Shown here in pieces: positions 22,763-32,617 of a stretch of DNA of 64,000 nucleotides; positions within the stretch are counted from its first letter, which is position 1, and every line of letters starts with the position of its first letter. Position numbers and translations under genes: made by a program. Origin of the DNA: Burhinus oedicnemus (Eukaryota > Chordata > Aves > Charadriiformes > Burhinidae); the NCBI GenBank assembly GCA_008921705.1, contig VFFE01007623.1, positions 468,446-532,445 of the forward strand. Reading direction: 5' to 3'. A model generated the notes under the pieces. That model saw only the letters and a program-made list of their open reading frames with translations. It had not been told where the DNA came from and did not search any database.

Positions 22763-24154
22763 CCGGACCTTTGTTACAAACTCTGTCCTCCATTTGAATG
22801 TTTGCAAGCAGATGATCATGCTTGCAGTGCTTATCCCAAGAATCATAATAAATATTTCTAGTATTGCCTCCTAAATTTTCTGATGCTTCTTGAAGGCTCT
22901 AGCCAGATCCTCAAATTATTAATGAGACAAAGCCAAAACCAAGAAAGTATGCTAAGAAACAGGAAAAAAAAAAGTTTGTATTTGTTCAAACCAGTCTTTA
23001 GTTTGAATAGATACGTTCTCTATCTTTTGACATAATCCTGTTCTGAGGCTGGCTGTAATATATCAAAGTGTTTAATATCTAAGTTCCATTTTCAAAAAGT
23101 ATTTAGAAACTTAATTTTCACCAGAGACTTAGGAACCAAAGCAATGAGGTTGTGTGTAAAAAGATCTTTTTTTATATATACCTTGATAACATCAACAGGG
23201 TTTTAATGTACAAATACAATTCAGTACCTTAATAGTGAAAGATGAAATTACTGTTGTAATTATTCCCCAAATGAATATTCTGATTTGTAAATTAAGAATT
23301 TAGAAAAGACTTTAAGAAAATGAAACTTATTCAGATATGTCTGGTCAGTGTGTCAAATAGCCTTAACTCTGCCCTGGAGTTTTGCTGTAAAAACAACTTT
23401 GCCTTTAAGTATGTATTTACTCCAGTTTTTAACTACAAACACCAGTTGTGTGTACATCACACAACTGGAGCACTATATACTTAAAAGAAGGCAATTCAGA
23501 AAGCAGATCAGGAAAATGACTACATGCTGGTTTTAATTAATAAACATAAGCCATCTGCTCAGTGCCCATGAACAGCAACAGGGCAAACAAGGTTTTGGAA
23601 AGAACTTTATTCCAGCAGTTACTGCAAGCTCAATTCTAGTTTGTAGTGTACGTATTTCAAAGCATTAAAAGGTTATACTTTCTGAAATGTATTTTGACAA
23701 GAATGAATATTTGCAGTTATGACTGGGGTAAAACAAGTACTATAAATGAGCTAATAAGCACACATTTTAGATTTTTTACAATTATAAAATAAGATAGTAA
23801 CTCCTGTGGTACTACAGGAACACAAATTCAGTGACGTGTCTGTCCAGCTACCTGGAGAAATCCATTTACTGCCACGCTCACACAGAACTCTATGTACACT
23901 GGTGAATAATATTTATTATGAAAATGTTTTGTCATTGCAAAATACTTATACTTGCCTGTTCTTGGTTCTATTAGAACACCGAGTTCTTTCTCTGACATGA
24001 GCTAACATGACTAAGAAAACAGTTTGGCCATTTTAATGTTAAATCAGTGCAGAAAGGATGCTTTTGAGACTCCAGCAGTGTCTGCCTTCCCCCTAACTCA
24101 AGACCAGACTCCCTGCTGCACAGATATATAGTGAGATTCATCTTACTTAACTAG
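22763..24154. other. unique-looking AT-rich DNA, no gene seen
   Basis: AT-rich DNA with a 10-A run near 22970 and a strong small hairpin at 23442-23468. No coding or RNA gene recognised. Confidence 0.55.
23442..23468. repeat. inverted repeat, 11-bp perfect arms, 5-nt loop
   Basis: CCAGTTGTGTG (23442-23452) pairs with CACACAACTGG (23458-23468) around the loop TACAT. An upstream CTCCAGTT (23420-23427) could compete for AACTGGAG (23463-23470), giving two alternative stems. The stem is too short for a typical microRNA precursor. Confidence 0.85.
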
Positions 24155-25740
24155 AACTGTGCAATCACAGGGCTGCTGAGGTGGGAAGGCACCTCTGGAG
24201 GTCACCCAGTCCAACCCCCTTCTCAGAGCGGGGTCAACTAAAGCAGGTTGCTCGAGGCTGTGTCCAGTCAGATCTCCAAGTGCAATCTCTCCAAGGGTGG
24301 AGACTTCACAACCTGCCTGGGCAATCTTCTCCAGTGTTAGCACCCTCACAATTAAAAAGTATTTTCTTATGTTTAAATGGAATTTCCCCTATTTCAGTTT
24401 TTGCGTACTGCCTCTTCACTGTCACTGGGCACTACTGAGAAGACTCTGGATCTGTCTTTACTCTCTCCCATCAAATATTTATACACATCGGTAAGGTCCA
24501 CCCCTGAGCCTTCTCTTCTCCAGGCTTATCAGCTCTGGCACTCTCAGCCACTCTTCATGTGAAAGGTGCTTCAAGCCCTTGATCATCTCTGTGACCCTGT
24601 GCTGGACTTGCACCACTATGTCACTGTGTGTCTTCTACTGGGAAGCCCAGCAGTCTAGATGTTTCTCACCAGGGCTGAGAAGAGAGGAAAGATCAACTCC
24701 CTTGACCTGCTGACAATGCGTTCTTTGCCGCAAAGGGACATTGCTGGCTTGTGTGTCACTTGGCGTTCACCAGGACCCATAGGGCCTTTTCTGCAAAGCT
24801 GCTTTCCAGCCGGTTGGCTCCTACCAGTGCTGGTACATTGAGTTATTTTGTGCCAGGTGCAGGGCTTGGCATTTTCATTTGTTGCAATCTAAGAGGCTTC
24901 TGTCAGTCCATTTCTCTGCTTTGTTGAGGTCCCTCTGAATGACAGCAAAACCATCAGGTGTGTCAACCACTCCTTTCAGTTTTGTCTTGTTTGCAAACTT
25001 GCTGAGGGCGCACTCTGTCCCATTATCGAGATCATTAATGCAGATGATAAACAGTATAGTAAAACTATAGACCCCTGGGATACACTGCTACTGACTTGCC
25101 TCCAGCTAACTTCATGCTGCTAATGAAGGCCTCTTTGAGCCTGGCAGTTTGGCCAGTTTTCAGTCCACCTCTTTGTCCAGTTCCCTAGTCCATACTTAAT
25201 CAGTTTGGAAATGGGGATGTTATGAGAGTCAGTGCTGGAAGGCTTACTAAACCCAAGATAAAAAGTATCCGGTGCTCTCCCCTTGCCCACGGAGCCAGTC
25301 AAGGCTATAAAGTTAGTCAGTCGTGATTTTCTTTTTAGAAATCCATACTGAGTACTTCCAATCACCTTGTTTTCCATAATGTTTGGAAACAGTTACCAGG
25401 ATTATTTGTTCCATCACATTCCCAGGGACTGATTCAAGCCTGACCAGTCTGTTGTTCCCCAGTAGCAGTGATATTCACTTTCTTCTAGTCCTTGAGGAAC
25501 TTACCCCAGTTGTCCCAGCCTTTCAAAGATAATTGGGAGTGGCCTTGCAATGACGTGGGCCAGCTCTTCCAGTAGGGTTTCTTCCAGCTGCCTGAAGAAA
25601 ACCTCATCTACTACTTCTTCCTGATTGGACAGTCTGATGATGGTGACAATGTGAAGGTGCGGATGCTGTCTTTGAAGACGAGCTGAGAAACTACTTGGAG
25701 CCCGTGTCCAATGTGGGACATCACCCCACCTTCCCCTGAA
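24155..25740 (-). mobile_element. older CR1 LINE, 5'-truncated, ~1.6 kb
   Basis: Minus-strand CR1 running from a 3' UTR (plus strand: GGAAGGCACCTCTGGAGGTC, then CCAGTCCAACCCCCTTCTC) back through the ORF2 C-terminus into the reverse transcriptase. A short open part (25120-25377) still reads YGFLKRKSRLTNFIAL, the fingers motif, and a decayed form of YLDFSKAFDT. Further upstream EELAHVIARPLPII, corresponding to the CR1 ELAEVIAKPLSII block, is legible at about 25500-25600. Many stops and frameshifts make it older than the copy at 17.7 kb. The 5' limit is approximate. Confidence 0.9.
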
Positions 25741-26924
25741 ACCCTATAGTGCAAGTGCAGATACAGCTCACAGCTGCAGCTGTTAAATGTCCTATTTTAT
25801 TTTAATCAAGTCGCTCTCCTTACTCTTTCAGTAGAGGAATTCTCTATATTTTTCCCCTGCTCTCTCATGACTTGTTACACACCTCATACAGGTAGAGGAC
25901 TCAGAAAGACCTGTTGTTAAACCCTTCAACAGTAACAGTGCCACCCTTGTGTTAGAGATGTGATGTAACTTCATCCCTTCTGTTTCTCCAGCTGTTTGTA
26001 TTTTGTATCTGGGTGATGTATGCGGAGGGCCTCCCTGGGGGAGGGACAGTGCCACCCTACATGTCATAAAGCTCAGGTAAGATGCTTCTATAAGAAATTA
26101 AAATCACAAACATGATTCCTGAACCTTTGAGCAAGTAACTGAAGGAGTAAAAGTAAACAGCTCCCAACAAAAATGTATTTCCACAGCAACCAAGCCTGTC
26201 ACCAATTGCTCTGTTTCAGCTTCCTTTGGGCTAAGACCATTAAAATGTCTCTGCAACATCTGGAAAGTTTACTTTCTATAAAAATCAATATATATAATTT
26301 TTGGTTATTAAAAAGTATCTTAACTTTAGCAACAATGTCCTCAGCTAGCAGTCCTTTATCTAGGGACAAAACGGAGCCTTTAGCCTTAGTAGCTTTGTAG
26401 GTTGTGATTGTTGCCAGTCAGCTGAAAACCCTTTGGATGTTGTTTGTGTGTTTGAGATGCAGATGAACCCCTTAGACATGTGTGCCACCAATTACCAAAT
26501 GCTACACATTGTCCAAATAGCAACCCACATCAATAAGATGCTGTTTGGCATTTAAAAACAAATTTAGCATTGCCAATTAGTCAGTCACGCCTCTGGTAAC
26601 CTTATTCAATGTTATGGTGCTAATCACTTCTGGAAGGCCTTGACATATTTTATAATTGAATTGCCAGGTTTGCATTTTGCTCTAGTTCATTCATATCTAA
26701 GTATGACTTGTTAACCACATAAAGTTGATTTCTTTTGAAGGCTGGCGGGAAGCATGGAGTCCTGATTCCCATGTTTGTATGCGATTACAGTATTCCAGCA
26801 GAGTACTGGGAGGGTAAAGGATTTTGCTGTCATTTTGTGAGCTAAATGAAAGGTTGAGGATCGCTCATCTGTGGATGCACTGCTTACTGACTGATTGGTA
26901 TTCGCTGCCTATTTCCTTTTGCTT
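25741..26924. other. unique-looking DNA, no gene seen
   Basis: AT-rich segment between two CR1 copies with no further repeat, exon or RNA gene recognised. Confidence 0.55.
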
Positions 26925-27141
26925 CCATAGAATCATGGAATAGTTTGGGTTGGAAGGGACCTTTAAAGGTCGTCTAGGCCAACCCCCCTGCAATGAGGAG
27001 GGACATCTTCCACTAGATCGGATTGGTCAGAGCCCCGTCTAACCTGACCTTGAATGTATCCAGGGATGCCGCATCCACCACCTCTCTGGGCAACCTGTTG
27101 CAGTGTTTCACCACCCTCATTGTAAAAAATTTCTTCCTGCC
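26925..27141 (-). mobile_element. CR1 LINE 3' tip (~217 bp)
   Basis: The plus strand begins CCATAGAATCATGGAATAG, the reverse complement of the avian CR1 terminus, then GGTTGGAAGGGACCTTTAAAG and CACCTCTCTGGGCAACCTGTT, ending around AAAAAATTTCTTCCTGCC. It covers the 3' UTR and the last ORF2 codons (RGG..DAASLDTFKVR-like on the minus strand). It is strongly 5'-truncated. The UTR is close in sequence to the plus-strand copy at 10.9 kb, which suggests the same subfamily. Confidence 0.95.
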
Positions 27142-28242
27142 TGTCTATCATCACATCTGTCTTCCTTCTTGTCTAAAACTCTGGTGTTACCTTTTGGTGG
27201 CAAGGTTCCTATTCAATTTTATTTACACAGCCTTTAACCGAATGCCGTGACTTTGAGTTCTAAGTCACAGAGTAAATAAACTAATGCTCTAGTATCTTCC
27301 CCTTCATTTTACTTCCCTATTCATTAGCTTAAAGGACTTGACAGCTACAAGAAAGGGACATAATTCCTAGTGTGGATTACTGAGTAACATTAAGCCTGCT
27401 TCGGCAAACCTTCTTTGCATCAGTAGCATCATAGTACATATCCCTGTGAAGCACAATCTTCATGTGAAATTGCGTGTCATTGGGGTAGGCTTATATCAAA
27501 ACACAAAGACAAGTATCCACGCTTTCGGCAGCTCTCTGCCATGCCTGCCTGGACTTACTTTCTAAAACGAGATTAAGTGGCTTGAATTGAAATCTGTACG
27601 TCACGCATGGAACTGAATGGGGTTACAAAGAGGGCCTACACGCAGCTGAGACAAAATGGTTTAAGGACATACTGTTTTCATGGGGCTTTACGTCCAGAAC
27701 TCTTAGGTACTGAAAGCAGCAATGTCTATAAGCTTTGCAGGGGATTAAGAGAGGTAAAAAAAGCCCCAATTCAATTATGTGACCCTTTAAATGCTGCCAT
27801 CAGGCTGGGAGGTACCTGTTCCTCATGCATTGCTCAGTACGGTTCCAGCTCTCAGTAGAAACAATCTGTTGTTTATTCTTGCTGGACACATTTGAAATCT
27901 GGCACATTTGGACTTTTAATGCTTTGAATTTCATGGAACCAGGTAGCATTAACTACTTCCATTTCTCTGTGCAGGGCATGTGAGCCATGAATAAACAGTA
28001 ACCCCTGCAACCAGTCTGCAGCCCATTTCCTTCACTTTCAATACATCAAATTCATACTGAGCTATGGGCTTCAGAGGAGTGGGACTTAGGTTGAATTTGA
28101 CCTGTTGCACCTTTGTACCGTATAGTATTGGACAATCTACTTTCTCCTGCATGCCTATTTAAATGTAAACTTTTGATGCTTAGCAGTTCACTTTAAATGA
28201 AGACGGTCAGCAGTTCTCCACTACAAGCAGTGTAAGTCTGTT

Positions 28243-28266
28243 CTTATTCCAGTCCACTGGAATAAG
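28243..28266. repeat. inverted repeat, 11-bp perfect arms, 2-nt spacer
   Basis: CTTATTCCAGT (28243-28253) and ACTGGAATAAG (28256-28266) are exact reverse complements separated by CC. This is an almost continuous 24-bp palindrome able to extrude as a cruciform. Confidence 0.88.
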
Positions 28267-28737
28267 TGTCCACTTTATGAAGAGAAAATTGATTACTCTT
28301 GTTGGGGCATTAGAGCATAAAAATGTAATTACACCCGAGATAGTTATTTCTTGAAAAAGGTGAGAAATTTATTGTCTAAAATGAATTCTCAGATTTTATT
28401 TTTGGTAGAACAAAATTAATCTGTGAGTCTCAATTGATAAACTCTTGTTCTGCTGGAGAAGATCTCTGTTTATCACTGGTCAGCAGTATGCCAAGTGATG
28501 CAATGACGACAGTAGGGCTGATAATACTTTCTAAACTGTTTAAACCCTATTCATCAAAAAACACCTAGAAATGGGATTTTTTTTCAGCAGAGGTCCCAGA
28601 CAGGTAGCTGTTTGTTAAAACTATAGTGTTCTTTTTCAGCTTTCAGAACATCTGTCCTGTATTTCATTTGCCACTTTTGCAGGGTGCACATAACAGCAGG
28701 CACACAGACAGAGCTATTAAAAATGTAAGAGCTATTC

Positions 28738-28775
28738 CAGTAAATCAGTTAGTTTGCAGTAAATCAGTTAGTTTA
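28738..28775. repeat. 19-bp tandem duplication
   Basis: Two adjacent 19-bp units, CAGTAAATCAGTTAGTTTG and the same with a final A, at 28738-28756 and 28757-28775. One mismatch, so a recent local duplication. Confidence 0.92.
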
Positions 28776-30109
28776 CCATTACTGCAGTTCTGTATGAAGC
28801 GAGTCTCGCTGTTGGCAGAACAGGATTTTGTAATAAATAATACAAAATATTCTCTGTTTTTAAAAGGGATTTTGTAGAGAGACTTCAACAATAAATGATT
28901 TAATGGGATACATGATGATCAATGGAGCTGCCTTGTTGCATCTCAGAACATTGAAAATCCTGGTGTACACAGAATCCTTGGAGGACCTCTGCATTTTAAA
29001 AGATTGTTACTAGCAGCTGACACTCACTCTTCTATTTTTGAAAAGGTGAAAATCTGAACTTCTAAAGCTTGTAAAGAGTTCAGGAGAATGAATTATCTCT
29101 CCCTACTGGAGGCTGCTGCAGCGTCAAGTGAGATACATTATGGTCAGCAGAGGTATCTACCTAGATGGGCAGAAATCCTTTGGAGATTAGAGTGTGCAGG
29201 GGAAATGATTCTCCACTGGAAAGGGAGACCACTGCAGGGAATTAGATGGGCACAGAGGAGAGAGCATCTCAGAAACAGATGGGCTCTGTCAAACAGATTT
29301 CCTGCTTTGCAGAGAAGGACAGAGCAAAAGTGCATTAAGACTTGGGGAAGCCAGACAAGGTAGAAAGAAGGAAAATGTAAGATGTTATCCCGTGTCCTGC
29401 CTACCCCTCTGTCATAGCCTGTTGCCATCAGCAGAAATATTGATATGCCAAAATCTGATAGATGTGGCTTTGCACTCCTCTCAGATACTGAAGCTACAAG
29501 TTTCCCATGGGTTGGCTCTAACCTAAATCAGTCACAATAGAGAAAAACTTCCAGTCCTGTATCATTCTTGAAGTTCTCAGATTCTCTCACATTCATCTGC
29601 TTGTATTATATTGCCTAAAACAAACCGGATTCAATAGCAGTTTCATCAGTGCTAAATATAAATTTAATATAAAATTCCTACATTTATTCTGCGTATACAT
29701 CTAAGGACCACACTATTTCTATCAGGTTCTTTCCTCTTCCTTGTTTACTACTCCTTTAGTTTCCTGTCATCTGTGCATTTTGAAGATAATGATGTTCTTT
29801 CATTCCAGACTAAAAAAACTACCCAAAAGCCTAAGTCCAGGAACCAGTCCCTGCAGAACCTCATTAGAAACACCTCCACTCAACTGTAGTCTTCTGCTTA
29901 CAGAAGGGAAAAAAAAAGATTTGCAACTTGCATGCAAAGCAGGGCCAAAAAAAGAGTAGGTCTTGGAAGCTCATGAGTGGATAATCACAGCAGAAAGAGC
30001 TGTGGGAAAAAGCCTGCAGGAATAGAGAAATGGAGTGACCAACAAAGAAAATTATGTCTCAATGATCATAAAGTACCAGGATAGCCAAACAGCGTCTGGG
30101 ATTATGAAA

Positions 30110-31350
30110 ACCAATTAAAGAAAAAATGAATGGGGCTGTTTTCCAGGAGGATGTTTTGGTCCTACAACTAAATGAATACTTCATCTTTCAGAAAGAAAAT
30201 GGTTTCCATTTAAGTAAGTCAGGGCACAGAAGCTGGTTAGTGGAATAAGTGTAAGGAAATGCAACTTACTGTTCCCAAGGTGGAATTAAAACTCATGGAG
30301 GTCACTGCAGCTGGATCAGATGGCCCGGACAGTATTCATCCTATACACTGAATGAACTAGCATTGAAATTACAAAAAATTTTAATGAAACTACCAAATTG
30401 AGAGCTTGTGCCATATGAGTAGCAAATAGTAAATGTACCGTCTACACTACCAGAAGTGGAAAAAGTGACCTAAGTAACAACAGGCCTATTAGTCTGAATT
30501 CAGTGGCATACAAGATTAGAGAACAAATTTTAAAAGAAAGAGTACTGAAATACATGAAGATAAACTGATAAAACGCAACTTGGTTTCGCCAAAAATAATT
30601 TGGGTCTGACTTGCCTCATGTTTTGCTTTGATGAAATAACTGAGTTTTTAGACAAGAAAAAACGTAGATCTTATTTATCTGGATTTTTTTTTTAATATGG
30701 CACCACACAAGAAGCTATTAGTTACGCTGAAGAAGGTGCACAATGCTTATAAGGGGATAAGGCACAGACTGGAAGACAGATAACAGTCTTGTAATGAAAG
30801 GAGAATCATCCAGATTGAATGGGATTATTAGTGGATTCTTCAAAGGCTGCCCTTGTTACTGATACTCAATTTTTTCACTAATGATAGCTAGAATAATTGA
30901 GCCCATATCCGTTGCATTTTGATGCAGTATTATAGTCCCAGTGGGAATTTGCCTTAGCTGATCAAATAAATTCTTGCAAAATTTTGGGCTGGGGGGACAT
31001 CAGTCCTCAAGGACTGTTTTAGAAAGCAATGTTCAATGTTTTTTATAGATTACCTTGGCACAAAAAAATGGATGTTTGTTAAGGAAATTAGGAGGCTTTG
31101 TCAATGCAGAGATAGATTGGGATATTATATAGAAGAATAAGGCAACCTTGAAGACTAGAATGGTGGAAATGCAGTAAAATGTAATAATACACAGTGAAAA
31201 GCCATGACTTTAGGGATTCATATGCAGTCTGCTTCCTGTACAAAGGGATCTCATCAGTAGGAAACAGATGAGGAGGAGAAAAACCCAGGTGACAACCTCA
31301 AAATAAATCTTATTGACTATGTATGACCCAGACTGATTTGAGAAAAAAAT
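30110..31350 (+). mobile_element. ancient CR1/L3-like LINE fossil with RT motifs
   Basis: Very decayed plus-strand LINE. Readable pieces appear in the order expected for a CR1-class reverse transcriptase. GSDGPDSIHP is at about 30315 (usual GPDGIHP). RPISLNSV starts at 30482 with AYKIREQILKERV behind it. EITEFLDKKK is near 30635, then VDLIYLDF from 30664 and PHKKLL at about 30703. FFTNDS is near 30875. The catalytic YLDF is preserved although stops and frameshifts surround it. Divergence is far greater than in the avian CR1 copies nearby, so it belongs to an older amniote lineage (CR1-L3-like). The end coordinates are approximate. Confidence 0.8.
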
Positions 31351-32093
31351 GTAAGTCTTTAACCTGAGTTGGCTGTTTTTTCAGATTATCCTCTTAGGTC
31401 AATTCCTTTGAATTACAGCCTACCTTTTCACAGAGACATTAATCTCTTATCTTCCTGAGATCCTTCCACTCTGACCTGAAGTTCTGTCATGACAAGGTCA
31501 GCAAACCAGCTGCTCTGAGCTGGAGGGAAGATCCCACACCTCACAACCCTGTAGCAGAAGACTGCAGTATGTGCCACTGTGGATTACTCAAAGGAGTGAT
31601 AAACTGCCATCGAATTATAAAACACAGGAGATTGCAAAACCAGCATCTCTGAGGAGTTTACTCAGACAGCAGGAAACTGTGCTGGAGGCAAAAAGAAAAA
31701 TATGAGTATCCAGGAAATATTAGTAAAAATCCCAGGTGCACAGCATGCCTCTGAATGTTCAGAGTATTGGCAAATATTGACTCCGGCTCTAGCTGCTTAT
31801 TATGCCTGCTTTGCCAAGTCATAATGATGGAGGGTGATTATTTGCTTTTCCTTTTTGTTTTTAATATCTTTCCTTGTTACAGATGGTTAATTTTACTGTG
31901 GAAAAAAAAATAGCTCTAGAAATACAGCTCAACTATTCAGTAGGCTACAGAGAGCAAAGAGTAATCTGGGGGTAGGTTCTCTCTAGCAGGGCTCCAACAG
32001 AGGACCCATCGGTTAGAAATGAGCATTATATCATACTTTCCAGACTATTCACAGGATTAAACCAACTGTGCATACAGTAAGCTCTCTTTACAG
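31351..32093. other. unique-looking DNA, no gene seen
   Basis: AT-rich intergenic or intronic sequence following the LINE fossil. No exon, repeat family or RNA gene recognised. It ends in a good splice-acceptor-like CTCTCTTTACAG at 32082-32093. Confidence 0.5.
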
Positions 32094-32198
32094 ATCTGAG
32101 AGCAGCACAGGCACCAAGACCCATTTGTTTTGGATGGTTTTCAAGGCACAGCTATTGTTTATATTGTGCAGTGGCCCAGGGCTGCGGAAGAGAAAACT
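32094..32198 (+). other. exon-like segment between consensus splice sites
   Basis: A pyrimidine-rich CTCTCTTTACAG precedes 32094, and GTAAGT, a consensus donor, follows at 32199-32204. The 105-nt interval is open in two frames. Neither translation (for example one starting SESSTGTKTH) resembles a known protein. It could be an exon of a non-coding or lineage-specific transcript, or a chance pairing of splice motifs. Confidence 0.2.
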
Positions 32199-32265
32199 GT
32201 AAGTTGTAAGAAGCCGGAGTGTGCCCAGCGCTGTGCTCTAGGAAACATCATCTCTCCAGCTGGAA

Positions 32266-32469
32266 ATGGAGGCGTTGGGAGCAACTGCAACTACAGGGAT
32301 GTTGATGTTGGGAGTGGGCTTTTACATTATAAGGAAAAGAGCCAAAAAAGAAAGAAAATGCTTCAAGGGGATATGGTCAGCTAAGCCTGGTGCTGATTCT
32401 GCTTCCAGGTGTGTTACTCAGCCCAGCTCTGTTGACAGCAGTGGTGAAAACCTTGTGAAAACAAGATAA
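32266..32469 (+). CDS. candidate small transmembrane-type ORF
   Basis: A 67-codon frame with a favourable start context (G at -3 and G at +4). Residues 4-22 are hydrophobic, with LGATATTG then MLMLGVGFYII. A strongly basic stretch, RKRAKKERK, follows, and the tail is Ser/Thr-rich. That is the layout of a single-pass membrane microprotein with a cytosolic basic tail. I do not recognise a family. The frame lies just downstream of the exon-like segment at 32094-32198 and upstream of a T-rich microsatellite. Chance ORFs of this size are common, so it is a candidate only. Confidence 0.15.
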   Translation: MEALGATATTGMLMLGVGFYIIRKRAKKERKCFKGIWSAKPGADSASRCVTQPSSVDSSGENLVKTR

Positions 32470-32512
32470 TCAGAAGCAGATTTTGGCAGTAAAGTATCTA
32501 AGTATCTTTTGG

Positions 32513-32617
32513 GGGTTTTTTGTTTGTTTTTTTTGTTTGTTTGTTTTGTTTTGCTTTGCTTTGCTTTGCTTTGTTTTTGTTGTTTTTGTTTGTTTGTTTT
32601 TTGTTTTTTTTTTTTTA
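32513..32617. repeat. T-rich microsatellite (TTTG)n/(TTTGC)n
   Basis: About 105 bases of T runs punctuated by G, with TGTTTG, then four TTTGC-type units near 32552-32571, then more TTTG and a terminal T run. Hydrophobic frames across it (Phe/Cys/Leu-rich) are an artefact of the repeat. Confidence 0.9.

Larger units (their letters stand above)
27142..30109. other. unique-looking DNA, no gene seen
   Basis: AT-rich, with two small notable structures: a perfect hairpin at 28243-28266 and a 19-bp tandem duplication at 28738-28775. The overlapping frames at 29.1-29.4 kb on opposite strands appear incidental. Confidence 0.55.

Noticed and set aside
23442..23468. MicroRNA precursor
   Set aside because: The 11-pair stem is far shorter than a typical pre-miRNA and does not extend.
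25580..25740. Coding-like stretch that looked like a separate gene remnant (plus-strand LPEENLIYYF)
   Set aside because: On the minus strand the adjoining bases read as the CR1 block EELAHVIARPLPII, so it is most simply the upstream part of the CR1 copy.
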